From NCBI RefSeq assembly GCF_000181495.1, contig NZ_ABCF01000001.1, forward strand, positions 1-64,000: a DNA stretch of 64,000 nucleotides, in the 5' to 3' direction. The notes under the pieces were generated by a model. The model ran no database searches and had not been told where the DNA came from. It saw nothing but the letters and a program-made list of their open reading frames with translations. A program made the translations under genes and the position numbers. The DNA comes from Bacillus sp. SG-1. Lineage in GTDB: Bacteria; Bacillota; Bacilli; Bacillales; Bacillaceae_B. Shown here piece after piece: positions 52,979-61,631 of the stretch (the stretch's first letter is position 1; every line of letters starts with the position of its first letter).

Positions 52979-53150
52979 AAGGCGGCACCACCTGAGTGCC
53001 CCTCCTGAAAGTTCTTCGTAATATTCCAGTGGGTACGTAACGTTGGTCTCACCTGTCGTCAAAAGTAAAAGCACCGCGAACAGCCCCGAAAGCCGAGAAG
53101 GCTCATCACCAGTCCATAGGAGTCGCACACCTGCAGCGTAAAACAACAGA
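52979..53150. repeat. Dispersed repeat, inverted relative to 44840-45135
   Basis: The minus strand reads GGGGCTG..ACTTTTG..GACAGGTGAGACCAACGTTACGTACCCACTGG, matching the plus strand at about 45000-45050. An end fragment GGAGTCGCACACCTGCAGCG follows at 53118. The 52841-53231 spacer has no gene. Confidence 0.7.
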
Positions 53151-53231
53151 TCAGTTAAACAAAGTTTGGTGTATAGAGTGGTTTTTTCTGGCCGAAAATG
53201 TTAACAGCCTATGGATAAAGAGGTGAGTTCA

Positions 53232-54191
53232 ATGAAAGCAGTCAGAAGGATCATTCAAGTGGCCGTTTGCTTCTTGATCATTAACAGCTGTTCTGATGAT
53301 TGGCTAAAGAAAGAAGAAGCAGCTGAAAACAATCAAGAGATAAAATCGGATAGTGTCAACAAGAAATGGATAGAAAACACAGGAGCGGAGGGACAGCAAA
53401 AGGAAGACAACAAGATCATTGGGGAAAAGACCGAGCCATTGAACATGCTGATTATAGGTTCTGATCAGCGCGAATCAGAGCCTTCAAGAGCAGATACTAT
53501 CATGATTGCCCAGTACCATCCAGAAACGAAAACCGCAAAAATGATGTCAATTATGAGAGACTCCTATGTTTATATCCCGGGACATGGTAAGAGTAAAATC
53601 AACCATGCATATGCATGGGGAGGAGAAAGCCTGTTAAAAGAGACAATTCAGGAAAACTTCAACATCGAGGCTGACCACGTGATTAAGATGAATTTTCAAG
53701 GATTTGTGAGCTTTTTTGATAATGTAATGCCTCAAGGTCTCGAAGTGGATGTTCCGTCTGCTATGATCAATCATTGGAAATGGGACATGGAACCAGGAAA
53801 ACAAGTCCTTAATGGACAACAGCTCTTGAACTATGTAAGATTTCGCAAAGATGACGAGGGTGATTTTGGGAGGGTCAAAAGACAGCAGGAAGTAATAGGG
53901 AAGGTCCAGAAGGCGATCATGGAAAAGCTGACAAATGGAGAAGGCATCAAAACAGTGTCTTCCCTGATGAGAGAAGGTAAAAAGGCTGTTGAAACTGACC
54001 TCGAGCTTGGGGACCTCCTTAAATTTGGCATGACGACCATGATGAATCCAGTTGAATCTTTTGATTCGCTGAGAATTCCTGTGGAGGACTCCTACCGGAA
54101 TGTTATGACTAAGGATGATGGTCTCGTCCTGGAATTGGATGCAGAAGCAAATGCAGAAGCTGTGGCAAATTTTTTAAATATAAGAGAATGA
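53232..54191 (+). CDS. LytR-CpsA-Psr family protein
   Basis: 319 residues. A short N-terminal hydrophobic segment ends in a cysteine (FLIINSCSDD), suggesting a lipoprotein, not the usual single-helix anchor. The LCP domain shows LNMLIIGSDQRESEPSRADTIM, MSIMRDSYVYIPG, KINHAYAWGG and YVRFRKDDEGDFGRVKRQQ. LCP enzymes attach teichoic acids or other glycopolymers to peptidoglycan. ATG at 53232 with AGAGGTGAG upstream. Confidence 0.9.
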   Translation: MKAVRRIIQVAVCFLIINSCSDDWLKKEEAAENNQEIKSDSVNKKWIENTGAEGQQKEDNKIIGEKTEPLNMLIIGSDQRESEPSRADTIMIAQYHPETKTAKMMSIMRDSYVYIPGHGKSKINHAYAWGGESLLKETIQENFNIEADHVIKMNFQGFVSFFDNVMPQGLEVDVPSAMINHWKWDMEPGKQVLNGQQLLNYVRFRKDDEGDFGRVKRQQEVIGKVQKAIMEKLTNGEGIKTVSSLMREGKKAVETDLELGDLLKFGMTTMMNPVESFDSLRIPVEDSYRNVMTKDDGLVLELDAEANAEAVANFLNIRE

Positions 54192-54317
54192 GGTACTGCC
54201 CGGAACCAAAACGGCAGGAATTGTCAGGAGAGACTGCCTTCATAGCCGGCAATAATGCAGCTTGATCTATATGTATAACGATATGATTTTCAATGGCTGG
54301 TATGGGGGGGCTTTTGG

Positions 54318-55043
54318 CTAAGTACAATCTTCTTTTTTCACGTGAATACCCATCAACATTTCAATTTTTTCTTGTTTTTTAAGAATCAGCATTTCCAGAT
54401 AGTGTTGAAAGCTGAAGTCCAGTGCCTGTTTTTTGAGGAGAAACAAGGTCTGCAGTTGTTCAAGGTGGTCTTTCAATGATATTTCTTTACTATCCATACT
54501 TCCCGAATGAATTTTTCTTAGGATGATCTCCAGCAACCTGTCATGGGTAGCTTCAATTGACTTTGTTCCCTGCCGTAAATAAATGGCATTATAACGAAGA
54601 TCCCCGCCGGCAGCAATAGAAGTATAGGGTATATATTTAGGATCGTATTCTATCATGAGAACTTGAAACAGCTTTGAATGTAATGCGGGATCATTATCTT
54701 CTGTAAAGAAAAAATCTTCGGTACGGCACTTTAAATATTTTGGAAGCAGATGCTGCAATTTATTATCTATATCTGCTTTATCCATGTATTCCTCTTCTGT
54801 CAGTCCCTTTAAATCGAGGGATCCGTCATCCAATTGATCCACTCCTATGATGATGGCACCCCCGCCGGTATTGGCGATTGCAAGGATATGTTTGGCCATT
54901 TTTGTCCAATTGGACCACCTGGCTTTGAAATCGAGATAATCTGTTTCTCCGGTATTAGTGAGGAACAGGTTCTTGAGATTCGTATGGGATGGAGAATCCA
55001 AAAAAGTTTTGAGATTAACAGGAACGATATGTTCATAGTACAT
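54318..55043 (-). CDS. AlbA_2/Schlafen-like ATP-binding-type protein
   Basis: 241 residues. The N-terminal ~150 form an AlbA_2 (AAA_4, Schlafen core) domain: YLDFKARW, KMAKHILAIANTGGGAIIIGVDQLDDGS. The rest is helical with no further domain. Members bind nucleic acids; some bacterial versions take part in phage defence or regulation. No partner gene is evident. ATG at 55043 with AAAGGA 9 nt upstream. Confidence 0.8.
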   Translation of the reverse strand: MYYEHIVPVNLKTFLDSPSHTNLKNLFLTNTGETDYLDFKARWSNWTKMAKHILAIANTGGGAIIIGVDQLDDGSLDLKGLTEEEYMDKADIDNKLQHLLPKYLKCRTEDFFFTEDNDPALHSKLFQVLMIEYDPKYIPYTSIAAGGDLRYNAIYLRQGTKSIEATHDRLLEIILRKIHSGSMDSKEISLKDHLEQLQTLFLLKKQALDFSFQHYLEMLILKKQEKIEMLMGIHVKKEDCT

Positions 55044-55105
55044 ACACACAATTCCTTTCCGGCGTGTTTATTCCATTGTATGCATGTACATGGTTTTTTT
55101 TTCAG

Positions 55106-55729
55106 TTAATCGTGTTTTTTCTTTTTACAGACTGCAATTCCAAACGGATAATGCTTTCCTTCTCTCTTAGGTTCCAACAGCACACTTCTTTGATAGTAAA
55201 ACTCTTTTTCATCATAAAGATCGAAGAGCCGGATAAATTCATTTTCTGTCAGTTGGTGGATATGATAGTGCTCATTTGTGGGCTTGCCCCTGCCTGCTCC
55301 AAAGGGTGTGGAAATAATAAGTGTTCCACCTGGTTTAAGCATAGTATAAAGGTTGTTCATGAATGTTTCTTCCTGTGATAGATGCTCCAATGTCTCAAAG
55401 CTCAGGATGACGTCGAATTGGCCAAGTTTCTGCGGCAGCTCAGTATCTTCTGCATTCAATTTTTTATAATGGATGAGCGGGTGGTAGTGTTTCGCCCGTG
55501 CATACCTTAATGTTTCTTCATCATTATCAACCGCCACAATTTCTTTAAGGACCGATTTTTGTGCCTTGGCAATAATTTTCGTTCCATAGCCTGTACCGCT
55601 GGCGATATCCAAAACCCTTCCATTCGCATACTCAACAGAAAAATAATACCGCGCCAAATGTTCAAGCAGCATGCCGTTTAATGGATCCATCTTCTCCGGG
55701 ATCACTCGTTCCCCTGTCAATTCAAGCAA
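55106..55729 (-). CDS. Class I SAM-dependent methyltransferase
   Basis: 207 residues: TGERVIPEKMDPLNGMLLEH, SAM motif VLDIASGTGYGTKI, FDVILSFETLEHLSQEETF and LKPGGTLIISTP. The opening GERVIP..  is seen in sugar/lipid-type methyltransferases; substrate unknown. TTG at 55729 follows GAGGAGG by 9 nt. Confidence 0.85.
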   Translation of the reverse strand: MLELTGERVIPEKMDPLNGMLLEHLARYYFSVEYANGRVLDIASGTGYGTKIIAKAQKSVLKEIVAVDNDEETLRYARAKHYHPLIHYKKLNAEDTELPQKLGQFDVILSFETLEHLSQEETFMNNLYTMLKPGGTLIISTPFGAGRGKPTNEHYHIHQLTENEFIRLFDLYDEKEFYYQRSVLLEPKREGKHYPFGIAVCKKKKHD

Positions 55730-55840
55730 TAAATCCAACCTCCTCAAGTGTGTTCATTATATCAGACGAAAGGTGAAGTTTGTAATACAGGCATTCTTGG
55801 ACTAGAATGGGCTATGAAGAAGTTGAAAGGAAGATGAACC

Positions 55841-56770
55841 ATGAAAAAAGATGTCTATCTGCTTTCCGGATTTCTTGGAAGCGGCAAAACTACATTGCTT
55901 AAAAATTTAATTACTGCATTAAAGGACAAAAATTTAAAGCCTGCTGTGTTAATGAATGAATTAGGCAGCATTTCGATAGATTCACAGGAAGTAGAAGAGG
56001 GGACTCCTTTGAAGGAACTTCTTGATGGCTGTATCTGCTGCTCAATCCAGGATAAGCTGGAATCGCAGCTGCAGGAATTACTGTTCCAGGATGAATTTGA
56101 TGTGTTGGTCATTGAAACGACAGGGGCAGCGCACCCGGTAGAAGTGGTGGACGCCGTCATGTCCCCGTTATTTGCAGACCGTTTTAACTTTAAAGGAATC
56201 ATTACAGTGGTAGATGGGAAACAATGGGTGTCCAGGGGTGCCTACAGCCCTCAAGTCCTGCAGCTTATGCGGGAACAAATAAGGCACGCTCATCTTCTTG
56301 TGTTTAATAAAGAAGATTTATTATCAGAAATGGAAAAAGGCACTTCTCTATTTGAAATTCAGCAGATCAATCCAAAAGCAAAGCTCATCATGACCAATTA
56401 CAGCAAGGTATCCTCTTCCGATTTGCTTAATCTCGAAGGGAAACAGATGTCAGGTGAGAGAGAAAAGAGTGCTATCGGCCATCAGCTCAATTTGCGGGCC
56501 TATGTACATCGCTTTACAGACTCTATTTCACAGACTGATTTCGAAGAATGGTTGAGGAATCTGCCTGATTCCATCTATCGCATGAAAGGATATATTCCAT
56601 TCAGCGGAAGAAGATACCCATTTATGTTTCAGTACTCATATGGCATGCCGCTTCTTTTGCCGGAAGATATGAACCTTCCGAAAACACTTGTCATCATCGG
56701 AGAGGATCTCGATGAAAACAAGCTGAAAACTGAGTTGCAAGAGTTAGAGAGATCAGAAATGCAGTCATAA
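55841..56770 (+). CDS. CobW/G3E family GTPase (metallochaperone type)
   Basis: 309 residues: Walker A SGFLGSGKTTLLKNL, metal motif GCICCS (CxCC), Walker B-type VIETTGAAHP, FNKEDLL (NKxD), and a CobW C-terminal domain. The family delivers zinc or cobalt to enzymes. Shorter than B. subtilis YciC. I see no Zur box upstream. GAAAGGAAGATG precedes the ATG. Confidence 0.88.
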   Translation: MKKDVYLLSGFLGSGKTTLLKNLITALKDKNLKPAVLMNELGSISIDSQEVEEGTPLKELLDGCICCSIQDKLESQLQELLFQDEFDVLVIETTGAAHPVEVVDAVMSPLFADRFNFKGIITVVDGKQWVSRGAYSPQVLQLMREQIRHAHLLVFNKEDLLSEMEKGTSLFEIQQINPKAKLIMTNYSKVSSSDLLNLEGKQMSGEREKSAIGHQLNLRAYVHRFTDSISQTDFEEWLRNLPDSIYRMKGYIPFSGRRYPFMFQYSYGMPLLLPEDMNLPKTLVIIGEDLDENKLKTELQELERSEMQS

Positions 56771-56805
56771 AGGGTTGACCTTTACGAGAATTCATCTTAA
56801 AATAA

Positions 56806-56828
56806 AATAGTTAACTTACTGAACTATT
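56806..56828. promoter_or_regulatory. Probable MarR operator before the marR-like gene
   Basis: AATAGTT, 9-nt spacer, AACTATT: perfect 7-bp arms about 28 nt before the regulator start; GTTAAC lies inside. Confidence 0.6.
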
Positions 56829-56855
56829 CTCCTTTCTGAAAGGTGTCAGATTTTA

Positions 56856-57272
56856 TTGAGAAGTGAAATGTTTCGATTAGAAGAATTATTCCGAAACGTA
56901 TTTCGTATGATGAAGCATGATATTACCAAGCTGTATGGCCAGTACCTGTCCAGCGGTGAACTGCTTGTCTTGAAATACCTTTCCGAGCATGGAGAAATGA
57001 AAGCTTCCGATCTGTCTAAGAAGATGGAGGTTTCTGCGAGCCATGTAACCAGTGTGACAGACAGCCTTACGGAAAAAGGATATATAACCAGGCAAAGGTC
57101 GTCGGTGGACCGCCGTGTTGTGGAATTGACACTGACCGAAAAAGGGAAAGAAATATTGGATAAGTGCATGAGAATTAAATCAGAATACTTCCAAGAAAAG
57201 TTCAATACTTTTTCTAATGATGAAATAGAACAACTGATTTACTTATTTACTAAATTAGAAAAAACGAAATAA
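56856..57272 (+). CDS. MarR family transcriptional regulator
   Basis: 138 residues. Winged helix about 45-105: MKASDLSKKMEVSASHVTSVTDSL (recognition helix) and wing YITRQRSSVDRRVVELTLT, then the C-terminal dimer helix. TTG at 56856 with GAAAGGTG 10 nt before; ATG at 56868 is an alternative. Likely represses itself and the efflux pump, given dyads in front of both. Confidence 0.9.
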   Translation: MRSEMFRLEELFRNVFRMMKHDITKLYGQYLSSGELLVLKYLSEHGEMKASDLSKKMEVSASHVTSVTDSLTEKGYITRQRSSVDRRVVELTLTEKGKEILDKCMRIKSEYFQEKFNTFSNDEIEQLIYLFTKLEKTK

Positions 57273-57332
57273 CGGCCGAATTGTAAGGGATAACTTTCTT
57301 AATATGGAGAGTTACCCTTTTCGTTAGGGTAA

Positions 57333-57353
57333 ATACTTAACAAAGTTAAATAT
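57333..57353. promoter_or_regulatory. Probable MarR operator before the efflux gene
   Basis: ATACTTAAC-AAA-GTTAAATAT, 8 of 9 arm positions paired, 30 nt before the MFS start. Shares GTTAA half-sites with 56806-56828. Confidence 0.55.
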
Positions 57354-57383
57354 TCATATTAATAAATAATAAGGGGAAATATT

Positions 57384-59003
57384 ATGGAACATTTAGAGCC
57401 AAGGAAGAAAATTCTTATAATGTTAGCGATTATGTCAGCAATGCTATTCGCTGCATTGAATCAAACGATAGTTGGCACTGCCCTTCCTACTATAATCTCT
57501 GATTTGGGCGGAATTGAATATTACAGCTGGGTCTTTACAATCTTTATGCTGACATCCTCAGTAACAGCAATCCTTGTAGGAAAGCTGTCTGATATGTACG
57601 GCCGAAAGCCGTTTATTTTAATTGGAATAGGAGTCTTCACCCTTGGATCTTTTTTGAATGGTCTCTCAGGGTCGATTATTGAACTGATTGCCTATCGGGG
57701 CATCCAGGGTTTTGGCGCAGGGATGATCATGTCGACATCTTTTACAGCCGTTGGTGATTTGTTTGCTCCTAGGGAAAGAGGAAGATGGCAAGGGCTGATG
57801 AGCGGTATCTTCGGTCTTGCGAGTGTGTTCGGTCCGACACTTGGCGGATGGATTGTAGACAATGCTGAATGGCATTGGGTTTTCTGGGTGTTTCTGCCTT
57901 TTGGCTTGTTGGCATTTATTATGATATGGAAGTTGTTTCCTTCGCAGCAAGTTCAGGAGAAAAAGAAAGTCGATTATTTGGGTTCATTGATGCTTTCCCT
58001 GACCATCATTCCGATGTTATTGGCCTTTACTTGGGGCGGGAATGATTTTGAGTGGGCATCATTCCAGATCATTGGATTATTTGTACTAACAGGAGCATCG
58101 TTGATCTTTTTTATTGTGACAGAAAAAAAAGCAGCAAATCCTGTACTGCCTCTGCATTTATTTAAAAATGATATCTTCACGCTTTCCAATATAATAGGCT
58201 TCATACTTGGTGCAGGAATGTTTGGTGCGATCATGTATATGCCGTTCTTTATACAGGGAGTCATTGGGACTTCGGCGACGAAATCAGGGTTTGTCATGAT
58301 GCCTATGACATTGAGTATGGTCTTCGCCTCGGCAATCGGCGGGCAGCTTATTACGAAAACTGGTAAATATAAGCTGATTGCATTGCTTGGCTTGTTTATC
58401 ATGGCCAGCGGTCTTGCATCCCTTTCTATGATGGATAGCAACACAACCAATACGACAGCTGTCATTAATATGATTATCGTCGGAACAGGCCTCGGCCTTA
58501 GCTTTCCTGTGTTTACGTTGACTGTGCAAAATGCAGTTCAGCATCAATATTTGGGAGTTTCGACGGCCGCTACACAGCTATTCAGGCAGATTGGCGGTAC
58601 AGTTGGGGTAGCTGTCATGGGAACAGTCATGAATAATTCAATGAGTTCAAAAATGAATGAAGAAATGTCAAAATTGAAGGAGAATACAGATCTTGAGGCG
58701 CTTCCACCAGAAACGGCTGCTCAACTACAGGCCCTTCAAAGTCCGCAAAGTTTGATGAACGGAGAGAAATTGCAGGAAATCCAAGCTTCTCTTCCGCCAG
58801 AAATGCAAGCAGTCTTCGGAAAGATGATGGACATTGTCAGAGATTCTTTAAGCTATTCATTGACTAATGTCTTTCTAATCGGCGCAATCATCATGTCTGC
58901 AGGATTTCTGCTTACATTCTTTTTAAGAGAAATTCCTTTACGGAAAACGAACAAAGATGAACCGAAGGCAGAATATAAAAAGGCAGAACCAGTCAGCGAA
59001 TAA
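57384..59003 (+). CDS. DHA2-type 14-helix multidrug efflux MFS transporter
   Basis: 539 residues. LNQTIVGTALPTIISDLGG opens the first helix as in EmrB/QacA; motif A GKLSDMYGRKPF; motif C-like VFGPTLGGWIVD. A long extracellular or linker loop (about 415-475) precedes the last helix. Proton-driven drug export; substrate unknown. Under probable MarR control. AAGGGG before the ATG. Confidence 0.92.
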   Translation: MEHLEPRKKILIMLAIMSAMLFAALNQTIVGTALPTIISDLGGIEYYSWVFTIFMLTSSVTAILVGKLSDMYGRKPFILIGIGVFTLGSFLNGLSGSIIELIAYRGIQGFGAGMIMSTSFTAVGDLFAPRERGRWQGLMSGIFGLASVFGPTLGGWIVDNAEWHWVFWVFLPFGLLAFIMIWKLFPSQQVQEKKKVDYLGSLMLSLTIIPMLLAFTWGGNDFEWASFQIIGLFVLTGASLIFFIVTEKKAANPVLPLHLFKNDIFTLSNIIGFILGAGMFGAIMYMPFFIQGVIGTSATKSGFVMMPMTLSMVFASAIGGQLITKTGKYKLIALLGLFIMASGLASLSMMDSNTTNTTAVINMIIVGTGLGLSFPVFTLTVQNAVQHQYLGVSTAATQLFRQIGGTVGVAVMGTVMNNSMSSKMNEEMSKLKENTDLEALPPETAAQLQALQSPQSLMNGEKLQEIQASLPPEMQAVFGKMMDIVRDSLSYSLTNVFLIGAIIMSAGFLLTFFLREIPLRKTNKDEPKAEYKKAEPVSE

Positions 59004-59009
59004 AAAATG

Positions 59010-59044
59010 AAAACGGCCGCCCTGCTTAACAGGAGGCCGTTTTG
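59010..59044. terminator. Terminator after the MFS gene
   Basis: AAAACGGCC / GGCCGTTTT stem with inner CCTG/CAGG. Confidence 0.88.
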
Positions 59045-59069
59045 TTGTTCAACTTGAAGCAGATCAGAG

Positions 59070-59309
59070 TCAGCTTTCTCCAAATTTCTTAAAGGTTCTT
59101 TCGTCTTCTACAAGCCCGCATGCGCCACATTGAACTTTATACTCGGGTCCCTTATACGGGATGTGGAAGGGATCAATGGTAGACTGGTCATATTGCTGCA
59201 CCACGTCTCCAGATTGAGGATCCAGTTTCACACTTTGTGAGACCTGTTGTATAATATTAAATCTGCTGCGGTTTGTTTTGCAGTTGGGACATCGATATGG
59301 AGTACCCAT
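59070..59309 (-). CDS. Small zinc-ribbon protein
   Basis: 79 residues with YRCPNCKTNRSRF and VQCGACGLVEDE, two CxxC pairs about 48 residues apart. ATG at 59309 follows AAAGGTGG; upstream in-frame sequence is excluded. Probably nucleic-acid or protein binding; function unknown. Confidence 0.75.
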   Translation of the reverse strand: MGTPYRCPNCKTNRSRFNIIQQVSQSVKLDPQSGDVVQQYDQSTIDPFHIPYKGPEYKVQCGACGLVEDERTFKKFGES

Positions 59310-59402
59310 ATTACTACCACCTTTCATTATGGAAAATAGACCACTTGTTGATAGTATTTGAATGATTTTCAATAAATATGTAATTGGAAAGGGTGTATAT
59401 GA

Positions 59403-59678
59403 TTGAACCGAAACTATTCCGAACTTCTGGCAGCCTATAGGTCGATATGGAATCACCGCGCGTTGGACCAGGCAGGAGAGGCATCCCAAACCATCCTCAC
59501 AGAATCAATCAACCGTGAATTATTAGATGAGAACAGCCATCCCCGTATACGAAAAAGCAAAGAGGTTAAGTATTATTTTGCAATAAAACGAATTCTTGAA
59601 TCATCTCTTTCCATGGAAAGGCAGCACGAATTGATCAAACTGTATACCGATCAATTGGAGCACCTGCGAAATACATAG
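59403..59678 (+). CDS. Small helical hypothetical protein
   Basis: 91 residues, charged and helical (NYSELLAAYRSIWNHRALDQ; RQHELIKLYTDQLEHL). TTG at 59403 with GGAAAGG upstream. Not recognised. The spacer 59679-59979 shows nothing. Confidence 0.6.
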   Translation: MNRNYSELLAAYRSIWNHRALDQAGEASQTILTESINRELLDENSHPRIRKSKEVKYYFAIKRILESSLSMERQHELIKLYTDQLEHLRNT

Positions 59679-59979
59679 ACTGAAAGCATAAATTTTATAT
59701 TTGAAAAGAAAGTGTTATAAACGACAAAAATCTTCTTCGTTGAAAAGTATGTCAATCCTATTGTTCTGCCAAATTAAGGGTTACCTTCTTTATGAATTCC
59801 TTTTTATTTAAAAAATGGTAATATCCTAAAAAATGCATCTAGTCTAGGTTTTCTGCCACCGATCTGTTTTCCGAAAATATAAAATCATTTGTATTTCCAA
59901 TTTAATCCTCAAATATGACAAAAATCTGATGATATGATGATTATGCAAGACAGCAACCACATTTTTGAGGAGGAACATC

Positions 59980-60723
59980 ATGAACACTAATAAGAAAATG
60001 ATCGTATCAACCGCAACCGCTTTAAGTTTAATGGCTGCACCGTTCTTTAATAATGCAGAGGCAGCTGGCGGAAACCAAATTCAAACTCAAACAAAGGTAT
60101 ATACCTATCAATACTCTGGAAACCATGAGGAACTCAATAAATGGATCCAGAATTTAATGTCTAAATATAATGTACAGTTGAAGTACCAGCAAAAAACGGA
60201 GCAACCGGCAGCACAGGAGCAGCCTGCTGAAGAACAGCCGGCGGAAGCCGAAGCACCGGCTCAAGAAAACAAAGCTACTGCACCGGCAGCGCCACAGCAG
60301 CCTGCAGCAGATAATAAGGAAACAACTGAAACTATCAGCGGGACGCTCAGCCAGTTTGAAAGGCAGGTAGTAGAACTGACAAACGAGGAAAGAGCCAAAA
60401 ATGGACTTTCGGCACTTAAGATTGATACGGAGTTAAGCAATGTAGCTCGTGAGAAATCAAATGACATGCAGGCAAAAAACTACTTCTCACACACAAGCCC
60501 TACGTATGGGTCTCCATTTGATATGATGAATCAATTCGGTATCGATTACCGCACTGCGGGAGAAAATATTGCGATGGGACAGCGCACTCCCGAAGAAGTG
60601 GTGAACGCTTGGATGAACAGTGAAGGCCACCGTAAAAACATCTTAAGCAGTAACTTTACTCATATCGGTGTAGGCCACGATGCAGACGGTAATTATTGGA
60701 CTCAAATGTTCATTGGTAAATAG
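59980..60723 (+). CDS. Secreted CAP-domain protein
   Basis: 247 residues: signal peptide (about 1-28, ending NNAEA), a Gln-rich region, an Ala/Glu/Pro/Gln low-complexity linker (75-115), and a CAP/SCP domain (about 125-247) with LTNEERAKNGLSALKID, FSHTSPTYGSPFDMM, AGENIAMGQRTPEEVVNAWMNSEGHRKNIL split in family order. YkwD-like. Role outside the cell unknown. GAGGAGG precedes the ATG. Confidence 0.92.
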   Translation: MNTNKKMIVSTATALSLMAAPFFNNAEAAGGNQIQTQTKVYTYQYSGNHEELNKWIQNLMSKYNVQLKYQQKTEQPAAQEQPAEEQPAEAEAPAQENKATAPAAPQQPAADNKETTETISGTLSQFERQVVELTNEERAKNGLSALKIDTELSNVAREKSNDMQAKNYFSHTSPTYGSPFDMMNQFGIDYRTAGENIAMGQRTPEEVVNAWMNSEGHRKNILSSNFTHIGVGHDADGNYWTQMFIGK

Positions 60724-60731
60724 GATGCGAA

Positions 60732-60763
60732 GAAAAGCCCGGATTTCCGGGCTTTTCTTTTTT
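60732..60763 (+). terminator. Terminator after the CAP gene
   Basis: AGAAAAGCCCGGA / TCCGGGCTTTTCT, then T-run. Confidence 0.92.
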
Positions 60764-60921
60764 CTGTGGAGTAAATCACTGAATGAAACGGTGTAATTCA
60801 GGTTAATCTAAGCCTGCTCTAAAGGAAGAAATCATTCAAGTTGAAATTACAAAACTTTAATGGTAAGTTCAGTAGCAGAACAAGATGGGTCTGAGCTTGA
60901 AGATCCCAGAAGGAGTGAGCA

Positions 60922-61437
60922 TTGTTGAGCTATCATTTGCGCAAAGGGAAAAAAGAAGATATAGAAGAAATTATGAAGATAGTAAAAAAAACAGTAGAAA
61001 TTATGAAGAGTGAAAATATTGATCAATGGACTGATGAATACCCTCTAGCAGGGAATTTTTCCAAGGATGCAGAGAATGATTCACTCTATGTCGCAGTTGA
61101 TGAGGATAATGAGGTTGTTGGAAGTATTACCATTGACCAAAATGAACCGGAAGAGTACAGTACCTCTCAATGGAGAAAAGAGGGACCCGCCTATTTATTC
61201 CATCGCCTAGTGGTTGATCCAGATGTCCGCGGTAAAGGAATAGCTTCGCTTTTAATTAAAAAAACAGAAGAAGTGGCAAAAGATAATAAAGTGGATTACA
61301 TACGCACGGATACATATTCATTAAACAAAAAAGCACAATCTCTATTTAAAAAGAATGGCTTCCAGCAAACGGGAGAAATTCAATTTATGGGGAAAGACAA
61401 TCCATTTTATACATTTGATAAGGTAATTGAAGGGTAA
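60922..61437 (+). CDS. GNAT family N-acetyltransferase
   Basis: 171 residues: YHLRKGKKEDIEEIMKI start, VVGSITIDQNEPEEY, LFHRLVVDPDVRGKGIASLLI (acetyl-CoA loop RGKGIA), YIRTDTYSLNKKAQSLFKK. Substrate unknown. TTG at 60922 with AAGGAG 6 nt upstream. A weak ACAG/CTGT hairpin with T-run follows. Confidence 0.9.
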   Translation: MLSYHLRKGKKEDIEEIMKIVKKTVEIMKSENIDQWTDEYPLAGNFSKDAENDSLYVAVDEDNEVVGSITIDQNEPEEYSTSQWRKEGPAYLFHRLVVDPDVRGKGIASLLIKKTEEVAKDNKVDYIRTDTYSLNKKAQSLFKKNGFQQTGEIQFMGKDNPFYTFDKVIEG

Positions 61438-61631
61438 AAAGACAGGTCCGTTGTGATCTGTTTTTTTTGTCTCTCGGTTGACGATGGTAATCCTGGGTCG
61501 CAAAAATATCGGCAGTAGAATTATTCCCAGCCTGGTGATAGAAGAGAGGGAGTGGGTAAAATGAGGTTCCTTGTGAGAAGTTTGAAGGCAGTAATCTGCT
61601 AAGTGTCTGTTTAGAAAGGTTCTGAAGGCTG

